Counted from the stretch's first letter, positions 17,770 through 30,050 are shown. The stretch is 64,000 nucleotides of DNA from Roseibium sp. (GCA_017643925.1 JAEPML010000004.1:1-64000); one strand, 5' to 3'. Translations and numbers: made by a program. The notes: generated by a model from the letters alone, not told the origin.

Positions 17770-18663
17770 GTGACCACTCAACCGGATCTCTTCGACCGCA
17801 GTCTTTTTCAGCAAAACCGCTTGAGGGCATTGAAGGCTGCAAAGCCGGGTGCCGATTTTCTTCTGAAGGCCGTCGCCGACGACCTGGAAGACAGGTTGCT
17901 TCTCGTGAACCGGTCCTTCCAGACGGCCGTCGACCTCGGAGGGCATACCGGCCTGATCTCCCGGGCAATCGCAAACACCGACAAGGCGGACCGGATTATT
18001 CGGGCCGATCTGTTTCACCCGTCCCCGGATCTTCCGCTTCCGGACCTGGTTTGCGACGACGCTCTGGTTCCCTTGAAAGATCAATCGGTCGATCTCATCG
18101 TGTCCGCTCTCAGCCTTCAGTTCGTCAATGATCTGCCAGGAGGACTGGTCCAGATCCGCAGAGCCCTGGCGCCGGATGGTCTGTTCCTGGCAACGTTGCC
18201 GGGTGCCGGCACGTTGACCGAGCTGCGCGACAGCCTGACACGGGCTGAACTTGAGATGACAGGTGGCGCCGCAGCACGAGTCCTGCCCTTTGCCGACACC
18301 CGGGATCTTGGCAGTCTGTTGCAACGCGCAGGCTTTGCCCTGCCCGTAACGGACCTCGACACCCTCACCGTTCGCTACAGCACGATGTTCGATCTTGTCG
18401 CAGATTTGCGCGCCATGGGCGCAACCAACATTCTGAAAGACCGCAGCCGGAAGCCCCTTTCACGCCAGGTTCTTCTGCGGGCCGCTGAACTCTATGCCGA
18501 GAACTTCTCGGATCCGGATGGAAGGATCAGGGCCTCTTTCGCGCTGGTCACCCTTTCCGGCTGGGCCCCGCATGAAAGTCAGCAAAAACCCATGCGTCCC
18601 GGCAGCGCAAAGACACGCCTGGCAGATGCCCTGGGCGTCAGGGAGCATAAGGTCAGGAAATAA
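17770..18663 (+). CDS. SAM-dependent methyltransferase-fold protein, NDUFAF5-like
   Basis: About 297 residues. The protein resembles the bacterial relatives of NDUFAF5, a complex I assembly factor with a methyltransferase fold that acts as an arginine hydroxylase. Seen are FDRSLFQQNRLRA at the start, the SAM site TAVDLGGHTGLIS, and DLIVSALSLQFVNDLPGGLVQIRRALAPDGLFLATLPG. The BioC family is related and cannot be excluded. The GTG at 17770 gives the most family-like start (TTQPDLFDR); a TTG at 17749 is possible. Neither has a good ribosome site. Confidence 0.75.
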   Translation: MTTQPDLFDRSLFQQNRLRALKAAKPGADFLLKAVADDLEDRLLLVNRSFQTAVDLGGHTGLISRAIANTDKADRIIRADLFHPSPDLPLPDLVCDDALVPLKDQSVDLIVSALSLQFVNDLPGGLVQIRRALAPDGLFLATLPGAGTLTELRDSLTRAELEMTGGAAARVLPFADTRDLGSLLQRAGFALPVTDLDTLTVRYSTMFDLVADLRAMGATNILKDRSRKPLSRQVLLRAAELYAENFSDPDGRIRASFALVTLSGWAPHESQQKPMRPGSAKTRLADALGVREHKVRK

Positions 18664-18711
18664 GCGGCAAGTGACATCGCGCTGAGTGGCGGCTTCGGCA
18701 CCACCTGGGCT

Positions 18712-18933
18712 TTACATCGACAACACGACGTTGATTGAATTGATGACAGCACCGAAAACCTGGTCGCGGGTCGTTTGGCCTATAGCCCCGATACCGGCGA
18801 TTATGATGACGCTGAGGATTGCGACGATCATGCCGTATTCCATGGCGGTGGCACCGCTTTCGTCGCGAACAAAGCGGTTCAGCAGGTGTTTGACTGATTT
18901 TTCGTCTTGAGACTTTCCGTTCAATTCAAACAC
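18712..18933 (-). CDS. flp: Flp family type IVb pilin
   Basis: The 73-residue protein has the Flp prepilin signature: LLNRFVRDESGATAMEYGMIVAILSVIIIAGIGAIG. The G/A before TAMEYG is the prepilin peptidase (TadV/CpaA) cleavage region, the E of MEYG is the usual E5, and one hydrophobic helix follows. The start is GTG at 18933, or TTG at 18924, which has AGGGAG at better spacing. No tad/cpa secretion genes are in the window, so this is an isolated pilin copy. Confidence 0.88.
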   Translation of the reverse strand: MFELNGKSQDEKSVKHLLNRFVRDESGATAMEYGMIVAILSVIIIAGIGAIGQTTRDQVFGAVINSINVVLSM

Positions 18934-18964
18934 TCCCTGCCCGACCTGGTTCGAACGCCCCGGA

Positions 18965-19366
18965 TCAAACCGCTTCCATCAGATGTGGTATCAGCGGTTC
19001 ATCTGCTGCCGGCATCGGGTAGTCCCTTAGCCTGACCGCTCTCACCCACTTCAAGGCCTGGTTTTCCTGCCCCTGCGGCGTCCCATCCCATCTGCGGCAT
19101 ATGAAAAGTGGCATAAGGAGGTGAAAATCTTCATAAGAATGACTGGCAAAAGTCAGCGGGGCCAGACAGGCTTCGTTAACCACAATCCCGAGTTCTTCGT
19201 TCAGCTCGCGGATCAGGGTTTCCTCCGGCCGCTCTCCGTCCTCAACCTTTCCGCCGGGGAATTCCCACAATCCGGCCATGGATTTTCCCTCGGGACGCTG
19301 CGCCAGCAGGATCCGCCCGTCTACATCCACGAGAGCGCAGGCCGCCACAAGCACGATCTTGGTCAT
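18965..19366 (-). CDS. mutT: 8-oxo-dGTP pyrophosphohydrolase, MutT/Nudix family
   Basis: The 133-residue protein has a complete Nudix box: G-x5-E-x7-REUxEExGU is matched by GGKVEDGERPEETLIRELNEELGI at about residues 37-60. The start (TKIVLVAACALVDVDGRILLAQRPEGKSMAGLWEFPGG) is that of MutT-type enzymes, which remove oxidised dGTP from the nucleotide pool. It follows argJ and the parvulin gene on the same strand, the usual order beside secA in related bacteria. Confidence 0.92.
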   Translation of the reverse strand: MTKIVLVAACALVDVDGRILLAQRPEGKSMAGLWEFPGGKVEDGERPEETLIRELNEELGIVVNEACLAPLTFASHSYEDFHLLMPLFICRRWDGTPQGQENQALKWVRAVRLRDYPMPAADEPLIPHLMEAV

Positions 19367-19449
19367 AGTCGAAAATCCGAATTTGGCACGTTGGTTTAAG
19401 AGAATGTTCAGTTCTGGCGAAGGGATGCGGCAAATCTTCCAATGGAAAT

Positions 19450-20691
19450 TTAGCTGCGGTAGTCCCCGTTTATGGCGACATATTCCTTGGTAAGATCGCA
19501 GGTCCAGACGGAAGCCTGACCGCTGCCCAACCCAAGATCCACCCTGATGACAATGTCTTCCTGCTTCATGACTTCGGATGCCGCTGCTTCGCTGTAGTCA
19601 GGGTCGCGTTCCCCCTCGACAGCAACACGAATGCCACCAAACCAGATGGCCAACCTGTCCCGATCCGCAGGTTCACCGGCCTTGCCGACCGCCATCACCA
19701 CGCGTCCCCAGTTCGCGTCTTCCCCGGCAACCGCCGTCTTGACCAACGGTGAATTTGCGATGGCAAGCGCGATTTTCTTCGCCGACTGGTCGGTCTCTGC
19801 GCCGTCCACCCGGACTTCGACGAATTTGCGTGCGCCTTCGCCGTCCCGCACGATCTGATGCGCCAAATCGACCATGACATCCGAAAGTGCCGCCCGCAGG
19901 ACAACTACGCGCGGATCCTCCAGGCTGGTGACCGGCGCAACGCCGTCTGCGCTCGCTGCGCCTGTTGCGAACAGAAGCACCGTATCGGAAGTCGATGTAT
20001 CGCTGTCGACAGTGATCGCATTGAAGCTGCCCCCGGTTTCACCGCTCAGAAGAGCCTGAAGCACATCGGCACTGATCGCAGCGTCGGTAAAAATGAAGGA
20101 CAGCATCGTCGCCATGTCAGGCGCGATCATGCCCGCACCTTTCGCGATACCGTTGATCGACACGGTCTGACCGTCCAGGTCCACGCTGGCGGTGGCGACT
20201 TTAGGGTAGGTGTCGGTCGTCATGATTGCCTTGGCGGCATCCAGCCAGTTGGCCTGCCCCTGGTCATTTTTCAGAGCTTCGACCACATCCGCGAATTTTT
20301 CCGCCGGCAACGGTTCGCCAATGACGCCGGTAGAGGCGAGAAAAATCTCCGACTTCGCGCAATCGAGCGCATTGGCAACGATATCTGCGGACAGATCCAC
20401 CGAGGCCCGTCCCTTCTTGCCGGTAAAGGCATTTGCGTTGCCGGAATTCACCAGAAGGGCCGTCGCCTTGCCGTCGGCAATCCGATCCTTGCACCAGTCA
20501 ACCGGGGCGGATGTGCATTTCGACCTGGTGAACACGCCGGCGACCGACGTCTCCTCGCTCAACGTGGCGAGCAGGACATCCGTACGCCCAGCGTATTTGA
20601 TCCCCGCGGCTGCGGTCGCAAATCGGACACCCCGGATTTCGGGCATGTCGGGATAGGATTTCGGGGCAAGGGGAGAAACGCTGGTAGACAT
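19450..20691 (-). CDS. argJ: bifunctional glutamate N-acetyltransferase / amino-acid acetyltransferase ArgJ
   Basis: The 413-residue protein carries out the acetyl-recycling step of arginine synthesis. It shows [35 protein letters not shown] at the start and [20 protein letters not shown] in the middle. The ATML tetrad there is the self-cleavage site, and its threonine becomes the N-terminal nucleophile of the beta chain. The ATG at 20691 fits the family; the frame is open for another 24 codons upstream without family similarity. The C-terminal [10 protein letters not shown] is complete. Confidence 0.96.
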   Translation of the reverse strand: MSTSVSPLAPKSYPDMPEIRGVRFATAAAGIKYAGRTDVLLATLSEETSVAGVFTRSKCTSAPVDWCKDRIADGKATALLVNSGNANAFTGKKGRASVDLSADIVANALDCAKSEIFLASTGVIGEPLPAEKFADVVEALKNDQGQANWLDAAKAIMTTDTYPKVATASVDLDGQTVSINGIAKGAGMIAPDMATMLSFIFTDAAISADVLQALLSGETGGSFNAITVDSDTSTSDTVLLFATGAASADGVAPVTSLEDPRVVVLRAALSDVMVDLAHQIVRDGEGARKFVEVRVDGAETDQSAKKIALAIANSPLVKTAVAGEDANWGRVVMAVGKAGEPADRDRLAIWFGGIRVAVEGERDPDYSEAAASEVMKQEDIVIRVDLGLGSGQASVWTCDLTKEYVAINGDYRS

Positions 20692-20797
20692 GGATGCTGG
20701 TCCGCTTAATAACTCTTGGAAGGTCCCTAGCCGCAAGCACGGGCCAAGTGCAAGCCTTTTCAATCGACCCAGGCTTGCTGGGGACAGCCAACAAAAA

Positions 20798-20821
20798 ACC
20801 CGGCACGATCAGGCGCCGGGT
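20798..20821 (-). terminator. terminator of the parvulin gene
   Basis: On the minus strand ACCCGGC, a 10-base loop and GCCGGGT are followed by six T. It lies about 25 bases after the peptidylprolyl isomerase stop and before argJ, so argJ is probably transcribed separately or by read-through. Confidence 0.85.
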
Positions 20822-20844
20822 CTTTGCTTCGATTTCGTTGAAGA

Positions 20845-21705
20845 TCAGTTGTCGGTTTTTTCTTCTTCCGGGGCAACCAGCGACTGATCGAGAATTTCAA
20901 CGCCGATGTCGTTTTTCAGACCGGCCATGATCTCTTCGTAGCGATCGCGGATCAGGCCCTGGCGAAGCTGATCGCCAACGGCTTCGAGCGGCGGCTTTTC
21001 CTGCTTGCGCGTGTCTTCGAGCTTGATCACGTGCCAGCCGAACTGCGTCTCGACCGGTTCTTTTGTGAACTCGCCTTTTTCAAGCGCAAAGACCGCATCC
21101 TCGAACGGTTTCACCATCTGACCCTTCCCGAAGAAACCAAGGTCGCCACCATTCGGACCTGACGGACCGGTGGATTTTTCCCGGGCCAGCTCTGCAAAGT
21201 CGGCACCACCTTCAAGCTCCTTGACGATGGCTTCCGCCTCGGCCTTTTCTTTCACGAGGATATGACGCGCGTTGATCTCTTCCACACCTTCGAAATCGGC
21301 GAATTGCTCGTCATAGGCCTTCTGCAGGTCCTCGTCTGTAATGCCGCCCTGAACCTTCTGGGCAAGATAGGCGTTGCGAAGCGCACGCATTTCCAGATGA
21401 GCAAGCTGCTTCTTGAATTCGGGATCCTGATCGAGACCGTCCTTGCGGGCGGCTTGCGCCATCAGTTCCATGTCGACAACAACGTCGAGCAGCACCTGGC
21501 GCCACTGCGCCGGTGGGACGCGCTGCAGTTCCTGACCGAGGTCCCTTGCGGCAAACGCAATATCGGCTTCCGTGATTTCCACATCACCAACTTTTGCAAC
21601 AACGTCATCTGGCTCTTGAGCGGCGAGCGACGTGGACCCGAGCGACAGGGCCAGGATGGAAACGGCAAGTGCCTGAGCCGGCCTGCGCATCGAAATTCGG
21701 AACAT
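20845..21705 (-). CDS. periplasmic parvulin-type peptidylprolyl isomerase
   Basis: The 286-residue protein starts with a signal peptide (about residues 1-30, cut after SLAAQ), has a SurA/PrsA-like helical N-part, and a single parvulin domain (about 145-235: INARHILVKEKAEAEAIVKEL ... GGDLGFFGKGQMVKPFEDAVFAL ... VETQFGWHVIKLED). It should assist folding of exported proteins, in keeping with its place beside secA. The ATG at 21705 has AAAGGA at good spacing; frames further upstream are not family-like. Confidence 0.9.
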   Translation of the reverse strand: MFRISMRRPAQALAVSILALSLGSTSLAAQEPDDVVAKVGDVEITEADIAFAARDLGQELQRVPPAQWRQVLLDVVVDMELMAQAARKDGLDQDPEFKKQLAHLEMRALRNAYLAQKVQGGITDEDLQKAYDEQFADFEGVEEINARHILVKEKAEAEAIVKELEGGADFAELAREKSTGPSGPNGGDLGFFGKGQMVKPFEDAVFALEKGEFTKEPVETQFGWHVIKLEDTRKQEKPPLEAVGDQLRQGLIRDRYEEIMAGLKNDIGVEILDQSLVAPEEEKTDN

Positions 21706-21926
21706 GAGTGGTCCTTTACCTAAGGGAACAGTATTTGTTATTCGCCCCAATCTCGGGGGCGTGCGTACTTTGCCTATTCCTGCAGCGTTGACAAGCATTC
21801 AGCCCCCTCTTATCTGTCGGGCGTCCCTGCTTGATGCTTGGGATGACATCTTTTCGGCCGCGTTCACCGGCCAGCGCGTTGCGCCTGGCGGCAACGTGGA
21901 CAGCAATTGAGACGATTTCAAGGGTG

Positions 21927-21950
21927 GGCGCCAGATTGCCAATTGGCGCC
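21927..21950 (+). promoter_or_regulatory. hairpin in the secA leader
   Basis: GGCGCCA, a ten-base loop and TGGCGCC form a perfect seven-bp stem about 24 bases before the secA start codon and just before its Shine-Dalgarno. It could affect secA translation; no SecM-like regulator gene is seen. This is only a structural observation. Confidence 0.3.
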
Positions 21951-21973
21951 GCCTGGTAGGGAAGGACCGCCAC

Positions 21974-24751
<2,778 letters not shown>

Positions 24752-24776
24752 GGCCAGTCGCGAACCCGACAGATCG

Positions 24777-24803
24777 AAACGGCGTCCATCGGGCGCCGTT
24801 TTT
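24777..24803 (+). terminator. secA terminator
   Basis: AAACGGCG, a nine-base loop and CGCCGTTT followed by TT lie 25 bases after the secA stop codon. Confidence 0.85.
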
Positions 24804-24998
24804 CTTTGTTGCAGCGTCTGGTTTCGGGGCCCGGCGGTCACCCCTGCTGGCTGATCAACTTGTTCGTGCCAAGTGCATGCATTACGCTGCGTGACGAAAT
24901 TGGACTAAGTAGGTTCTCGTAAGTAGCGTAAGAACAAACCAAAAAGACCATTTTCCAGAACCTGCCAGTCCGAACGCATATGCGGGGGGCAGAGCAGA

Positions 24999-26777
24999 AT
25001 GGGCAAGTTTCATATCGAGATCATCAAACCGTCTCATTACGATGACGACGACTATGTCCTGCAATGGTGGAAGGCCTGGATTCCCTCAAACTCCATGGCT
25101 TGCCTCTACGCTATCGCGCAAGATTGCGCAAAACGCCGGACCTTGGGCGACAACACGGACATTTCGGTCAATGCCTATGACGAGATGACCATGCGCGTGC
25201 CCCTGCCGCAGATCATTCGCAACACCCGGGACGGGGCCGGGATCGTGTGTCTCGTGGGCGTGCAATCCAACCAGTTTCCACGTGCCCTCGACATAGCAAG
25301 ACGGCTGCGAAAGGAGAATGTCACCGTTCTCATTGGCGGCTTCCACGTTTCCGGGTGCCTCTCGATGCTCAAGGACACGCCAGCCGATCTGCAAGAAGCT
25401 CTCGACATGGGTGTGGTGCTGTTTGCAGGAGAAGCCGAGGAACATTTCGAAGGGCTCCTGCACGATGCTGCGAACGGCAACCTGAAGCCGGTCTACAATG
25501 TCATGGCGGATCTGCCCGGGTTGCAACGGCAGGTCCCGCCGATCCTCCCCCAAGAGCTGGTCAGAAAATACGACGGCAGCCTTTCGTCCTTCGATGCGGG
25601 CCGCGGCTGCCCCTTTCAGTGCTCTTTCTGCACCATCATCAATGTTCAGGGACGCAAATCGCGCTGGCGGGACGCCGATGACATCGAGGAGCTGATCCGC
25701 GCGAACCATGCCCAAGGCATCACGTCGTTCTTCGTGACCGACGACAACTTTGCACGCAACAAGAACTGGGAACCCATTTTTGATCGGATCATTCAGTTGA
25801 AGGAACAGGATGGCATCCGCATCCACTTCCTGATCCAGATCGACACGCTGGCTCACAGGCTGCCGAACTTCATCGACAAGGCCGCTCGCGCCGGCTGCAC
25901 CCATGTCTTCATCGGCCTGGAAAGCATAAACCCGGACAATCTGGCCCACATGAAGAAGGGACAGAACCGCATCACCGAATATCGCAAAATGTTCCAGCTG
26001 TGGAAGGAGGCCGGCATCATGACCTATGCCGGTTTCATCATGGGTCTGCCGAACGACACGCCGGAGAGCATTCACCGCGACATCGAGATCATCAAGCGGG
26101 AGCTTCCCGTCGACATGCTCGAATTCACCATGCTGACCCCCCTGCCCGGTTCGGAAGACCACCAGAAGCTCTACGAAAAGGGGACCTGGCTCGATCCGGA
26201 TCTCAATCGCTACGACCTGGAACACACCACCTGTGAACACCCGACCATGAGCCCGGAAGTCTGGCAGCAAACCTATCGGGACATCTGGGACTGGTACTAT
26301 ACGGATGAACATGTCGAGACGCTGATGCGCCGCAATGTTGCCTACGGCATCAAACCCGTGCGGGTCTGGCGCTTGTGCCTGCAGATCTATGGCGCGATGC
26401 GCTTCGAAGGCGTTCATCCGCAGCAGTGCGGCTACTTCCGGTACAAGGACGCGCGCCAGCGCAGACCCGGTTTCCGGCGCTGGCCCGCCGTTCTCCATTA
26501 CCCGGCATTTGCACTCGAAAGCCTGGTGAAATACGTGCGCTTCGGTCTCTATGGCTGGAAAATTCACCGGATGCGCAAGCGGATACAGAAGGACCCGCAG
26601 AGCGCCAACTATACCGACTTTGCCATTCAGCCCGTTCTGGACGCCGAAGAGGAAAACCTGGAGATCTTCAATCTCAACCCATCGGCCAAGGCCGCCGTTG
26701 CCAAGGCAAAGCGACAGAAGGAAATTCTCGAAAAATCCCGCCAGGAAAGTGACGAGGTTCTTGAGAAGACATCCTAG
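24999..26777 (+). CDS. B12-binding-domain radical SAM protein, function unknown
   Basis: The 592-residue protein has an N-terminal cobalamin-binding-like Rossmann part (about residues 10-170, with CLVGVQSNQFPRALDIARRLRKENVTVLIGGFH) and a radical SAM core with the cluster motif GCPFQCSFC (C-x3-C-x2-C) near residue 206, followed by FVTDDNFARNK and FIGLESINPDNL. Such enzymes use a 4Fe-4S cluster, SAM and often cobalamin for methylation or rearrangement of unactivated carbon. The C-terminal part (from about 430) is extended, aromatic and charged. It is a single gene after secA; the following cassette adds glycans to lipid carriers, so a lipid substrate is possible but unproven. GGGGGGCAGAG precedes the ATG. 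Confidence 0.8.
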   Translation: MGKFHIEIIKPSHYDDDDYVLQWWKAWIPSNSMACLYAIAQDCAKRRTLGDNTDISVNAYDEMTMRVPLPQIIRNTRDGAGIVCLVGVQSNQFPRALDIARRLRKENVTVLIGGFHVSGCLSMLKDTPADLQEALDMGVVLFAGEAEEHFEGLLHDAANGNLKPVYNVMADLPGLQRQVPPILPQELVRKYDGSLSSFDAGRGCPFQCSFCTIINVQGRKSRWRDADDIEELIRANHAQGITSFFVTDDNFARNKNWEPIFDRIIQLKEQDGIRIHFLIQIDTLAHRLPNFIDKAARAGCTHVFIGLESINPDNLAHMKKGQNRITEYRKMFQLWKEAGIMTYAGFIMGLPNDTPESIHRDIEIIKRELPVDMLEFTMLTPLPGSEDHQKLYEKGTWLDPDLNRYDLEHTTCEHPTMSPEVWQQTYRDIWDWYYTDEHVETLMRRNVAYGIKPVRVWRLCLQIYGAMRFEGVHPQQCGYFRYKDARQRRPGFRRWPAVLHYPAFALESLVKYVRFGLYGWKIHRMRKRIQKDPQSANYTDFAIQPVLDAEEENLEIFNLNPSAKAAVAKAKRQKEILEKSRQESDEVLEKTS

Positions 26778-26947
26778 CTTGCCATAAGCGCTCTGGAAAC
26801 GGCGACGTCCCTTTTGCATGAGAGATCAGGGCGCGGGTTTGCGCGCAATGAAGGACGTTCGCACCTGTCGAAGCTGGCCAGATCTTTACCATTGACGCCC
26901 GGAAAGCGCCAAAAACAGCACTTCTCAAGCTAGGGCTGGCATTTTCG

Positions 26948-28039
26948 ATGTTTTTCCGGCAGTTTGCGCCAACTTCAACGGCCAAGAGCGAACCGCCCGA
27001 ACCCATGCAGACTGCAGTCGCTTCAAACATCTACGTCTCCCGGCGGGAGACCACGCGTCCGGCTTCGCCGCTGCTCAGCGTGATTGTTCCGGTGTTCAAC
27101 GAAGAAGATGTCATCCTTCATTTCCTGGAAGCGACGCGCCCCGTCCTCGACCAGACAGGCCTGCAGTACGAATATGTCTTCATTGACGATGGCAGCCGCG
27201 ACAAGACGGCGGACATCCTTTCGGACCAATTGAAAGCCGGTCTGCCGGGGCGGCTGCTTGGCCTGTCGCGCAACTTCGGCAAGGAAGCGGCTTTGTCGGC
27301 AGGCCTGGAAGCCGCGAAGGGCGATATCGCCGTCATTATCGATGCGGATCTTCAGGATCCGCCCGAGCTTATCCTGCAAATGCTGGATGGATGGCGCGCG
27401 GGATACGATGTCGTATATGGCCTGCGCGTCGACCGGTCCTCCGACACCATGGTCAAACGGCAGACAGCCGGTATGTTTTACAGGCTGTTCAACCGGCTGG
27501 CGAATATCGACATGCCCGCCAATGCCGGGGACTTCAGGCTGATTGATCGCGCGGTAATCGATGCGCTCCTCAGGCTTCCGGAACGCAACCGCTTCATGAA
27601 GGGCCTGTTTGCCTGGGTCGGATTTCCGGCAATGGCGTTGCCCTATGAACGCCCGCCACGCAAGGCCGGGACCGGCAAGTTCAACTACTGGAAACTCTGG
27701 AACTTTGCCCTGGACGGGCTGACAGCGTTCACCACGCTGCCCCTGCGGGTCTGGTTCTATGGTGGTGCCTTTGTTTCGCTGGCGGCCTTTGCCTATGCGC
27801 TCTACCTGACACTGCGCGTCTTCGTGGCTGGCATCGACGTGCCCGGCTACGCCTCGCTTATGGTCGCGCTCCTGTTTTTCTCGGGCGTGCAATTGCTGTC
27901 GATTGGCATGATCGGGGAATATATCGCGCGCCTTTTCAATGAGGCCAAGCAGCGCCCGGTTTACATTTTGCAGGACGTGATCGAGGGAGAGAAGTCTCAG
28001 GTTGAAAGTCAGGCGGAAACCGGAAACGATGGCAGCTGA
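26948..28039 (+). CDS. glycosyltransferase family 2, GtrB/DPM1-like (polyprenyl-phosphate sugar transferase)
   Basis: The 363-residue protein has a GT2 catalytic domain (about residues 42-260) with LLSVIVPVFNEEDVI, FIDDGSRDKT and the metal-binding DADLQDPPELI, then two membrane segments near the C-terminus (VWFYGGAFVSLAAFAYALYL and YASLMVALLFFSGVQLLSIGMIGEYIARLF). This layout is that of GtrB, which loads glucose on undecaprenyl phosphate at the inner membrane. It is followed, with overlap, by a GtrA-type gene. The start is uncertain; ATG at 27005 is an alternative. Confidence 0.88.
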   Translation: MFFRQFAPTSTAKSEPPEPMQTAVASNIYVSRRETTRPASPLLSVIVPVFNEEDVILHFLEATRPVLDQTGLQYEYVFIDDGSRDKTADILSDQLKAGLPGRLLGLSRNFGKEAALSAGLEAAKGDIAVIIDADLQDPPELILQMLDGWRAGYDVVYGLRVDRSSDTMVKRQTAGMFYRLFNRLANIDMPANAGDFRLIDRAVIDALLRLPERNRFMKGLFAWVGFPAMALPYERPPRKAGTGKFNYWKLWNFALDGLTAFTTLPLRVWFYGGAFVSLAAFAYALYLTLRVFVAGIDVPGYASLMVALLFFSGVQLLSIGMIGEYIARLFNEAKQRPVYILQDVIEGEKSQVESQAETGNDGS

Positions 28040-28460
28040 GGCGAAACGGCAAAAACTGAAAACCGAAACAGCGGCGGCAGGGAAGTTTGCCCTGATCGGT
28101 ATCCTGGCTACATTGACACATGCCGGTGTTGCCGGAACGCTGCTGGAAACAGGGTTGCTCTCGGCCTACGCCGCCAACATTTGCGGTTTCCTGGTCGCGT
28201 TCGGCGTCTCTTTTAGCGGCCACTACTTCTGGAGCTTCGCGCATTTGCGTCAGGACGGCTGCGCCCTGAAAAGCATGGTCCGCTTCCTGGTGATTGCCAT
28301 CGCCGGTTTTCTGTTGAACACAACGGTACTCGCGCTCTGGCTGAACCTCACGCCCTGGCCGGACCTGATGGGCCTGTTGTTTTCAATCGCGATCGTGCCG
28401 GCGCTCACTTTCCTCGGCGCTCGCCTCTGGGCCTTTTCACACCAGCCTGCAGAAACATGA
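28029..28460 (+). CDS. GtrA family flippase-like membrane protein
   Basis: The 143-residue protein has four membrane helices and the GtrA/DPMS signature (GKFALIGILATLTHAGVAGTLLE ... ANICGFLVAFGVSFSGHYFWSF). GtrA proteins are thought to flip polyprenyl-phosphate sugars across the inner membrane. The ATG at 28029 overlaps the GT2 gene by 11 bases, with CCGGAAACG just before it; a TTG at 28002 is in frame but less likely. Confidence 0.85.
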   Translation: MAAEAKRQKLKTETAAAGKFALIGILATLTHAGVAGTLLETGLLSAYAANICGFLVAFGVSFSGHYFWSFAHLRQDGCALKSMVRFLVIAIAGFLLNTTVLALWLNLTPWPDLMGLLFSIAIVPALTFLGARLWAFSHQPAET

Positions 28461-28485
28461 CACCAAACCTGGGACTTGCCTCAAA

Positions 28486-29991
28486 ATGACCGCTGTCCGC
28501 GCCGCATTCTGGTATGCGGGGATCCTGTGCCTGCTCTATGCCCTTGTCCCGAGCCTGACATTTCCCAATCCGCCTCTGGATGTGGTCGAGGGATTTGCCT
28601 GGGGGCGTGAGCTTCAACTCGGTTATACAAAGCACCCGCCCATGCAGGCCTGGCTCCTGGAGTTGAGTTACCAGCTCACCGGTGGTCGCTATTTTGGTGG
28701 TTACTGGCTGAGTGCTTTGAGCGCTGCCCTCGGCTATGTCTTCATCTGGAATATCGCCCGGCGCCTTGATCTGTCCGACTGGCAATCCTTTTGGGCCATT
28801 GTTCTGACAAGCGTGACTTTTTACTTCACGTTGCCGATGCCCGAGTTCAACCCCAACATCCTGCAGATCCCCGTCTGGACAGGGATGATCTATTTTTTCC
28901 TGCGTGCACTTGAATCCGGACGGCTTCTTTTCTGGGTCGCCCTCGGCCTGTTGGCGGCCTTCGGCCTCTATACCAAGTATTTTGTGCTGCTGGTCATCGG
29001 CACCATCGGGCTTTACGCACTGGTCTTTCCGGATGCACGCCGGCACATTCTTTCGCCCGGACCCTGGCTCTGTGCGCTGGTGTGCATCATCCTGCTGGTG
29101 CCGCATGTTCACTGGCTGCTTCAGACCGACTTCCTGACCCTGCAATATGCTGCCAGCCGCAGCAAGTCGGCTGCATCCTTCTTCGACCACGTCTACAATC
29201 CGCTGAATTTCTTCTTTGCCCAGGTCGGCAATCACGCCGGCCTGTTTGTTGTCGTTCTGATTGGTCTCGGCTGGACCGGACTGCGTCAATTCAAGACACG
29301 GCATGCCGAACTGCGCAGGCAGCCGGTTCCGGTAAACGACCGCTTCCTGCTCTGGTTCGCCTTCGTGCCCTTGGTGGTGGTCCTGCTGGCGTCGGCCCTG
29401 ACCGGCAACGAGTTCGAGCATATGTGGGGAACACCCATGTTCGTGCTCTCCGGCATCGTGGCTGTCCGGTTTCTGACTTTGCCGGAGGTGTGGCCATACC
29501 CACGCCGGGCCCTGATAGCGGCGATGACAATCCAGGCAATCTTTCTTGCCGTCATTTTTGGCCAGGCGGTTCTGGAACCGTACTGGAAGACCAAACAGAC
29601 GCGCATGCATTATCCAGGAGAAGTGGTTGCCAGGGACCTCGCCGCCATCTGGAAATCCGAAATGGGCACCGACCTGCCTTACGTTGCCGGCGACATGTGG
29701 TCAGCCGCCAATGTCACGCTCCACGCCCCTGGACGCCCCTCGATGTTCTATCTGCACAGCCAGACCCTGAGCCCATGGATCGACATTGAAGACGTGCAGA
29801 ACAAGGGACTGATGATTGTCTGGCGCGGCGACCGCGAACAGCCGCTGAATGAAATTCTCGCCCACTATCCGAACGCCCTCCGCGAAGGCAGCAGGACCTA
29901 TACCTACCACACGTCCGGGAACATTCCGGACGCTGTCGTGAACTGGCTGATCATCCGCCCCGGCGAGGTTTCCACCGGTTCGGGAACGTAA
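28486..29991 (+). CDS. GT-C membrane glycosyltransferase, family 39/83-like
   Basis: The 501-residue protein has about ten or more membrane helices and a periplasmic C-terminal part. The first loop contains PPLDVVEGFAWGRELQLGYTKHPPMQAW; the acidic residues in this loop are where GT39/ArnT-type enzymes bind the metal and polyprenyl-phosphate donor. It should move the sugar from the lipid carrier to a periplasmic acceptor (O-antigen, lipid A or protein). It lies 25 bases after the GtrA gene and completes a three-gene cassette. Confidence 0.83.
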   Translation: MTAVRAAFWYAGILCLLYALVPSLTFPNPPLDVVEGFAWGRELQLGYTKHPPMQAWLLELSYQLTGGRYFGGYWLSALSAALGYVFIWNIARRLDLSDWQSFWAIVLTSVTFYFTLPMPEFNPNILQIPVWTGMIYFFLRALESGRLLFWVALGLLAAFGLYTKYFVLLVIGTIGLYALVFPDARRHILSPGPWLCALVCIILLVPHVHWLLQTDFLTLQYAASRSKSAASFFDHVYNPLNFFFAQVGNHAGLFVVVLIGLGWTGLRQFKTRHAELRRQPVPVNDRFLLWFAFVPLVVVLLASALTGNEFEHMWGTPMFVLSGIVAVRFLTLPEVWPYPRRALIAAMTIQAIFLAVIFGQAVLEPYWKTKQTRMHYPGEVVARDLAAIWKSEMGTDLPYVAGDMWSAANVTLHAPGRPSMFYLHSQTLSPWIDIEDVQNKGLMIVWRGDREQPLNEILAHYPNALREGSRTYTYHTSGNIPDAVVNWLIIRPGEVSTGSGT

Positions 29992-30050
29992 ATCTGAACG
30001 TCGGCGAAACCCGTCTGGCCTCCGACGCAAAAGGCGATTAACGTGCCCCG

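Noticed and set aside
25086..26819. A 577-codon open frame on the minus strand opposite the radical SAM gene
   Set aside because: The radical SAM cluster motif and family features are on the plus strand; the antisense product has no domain.
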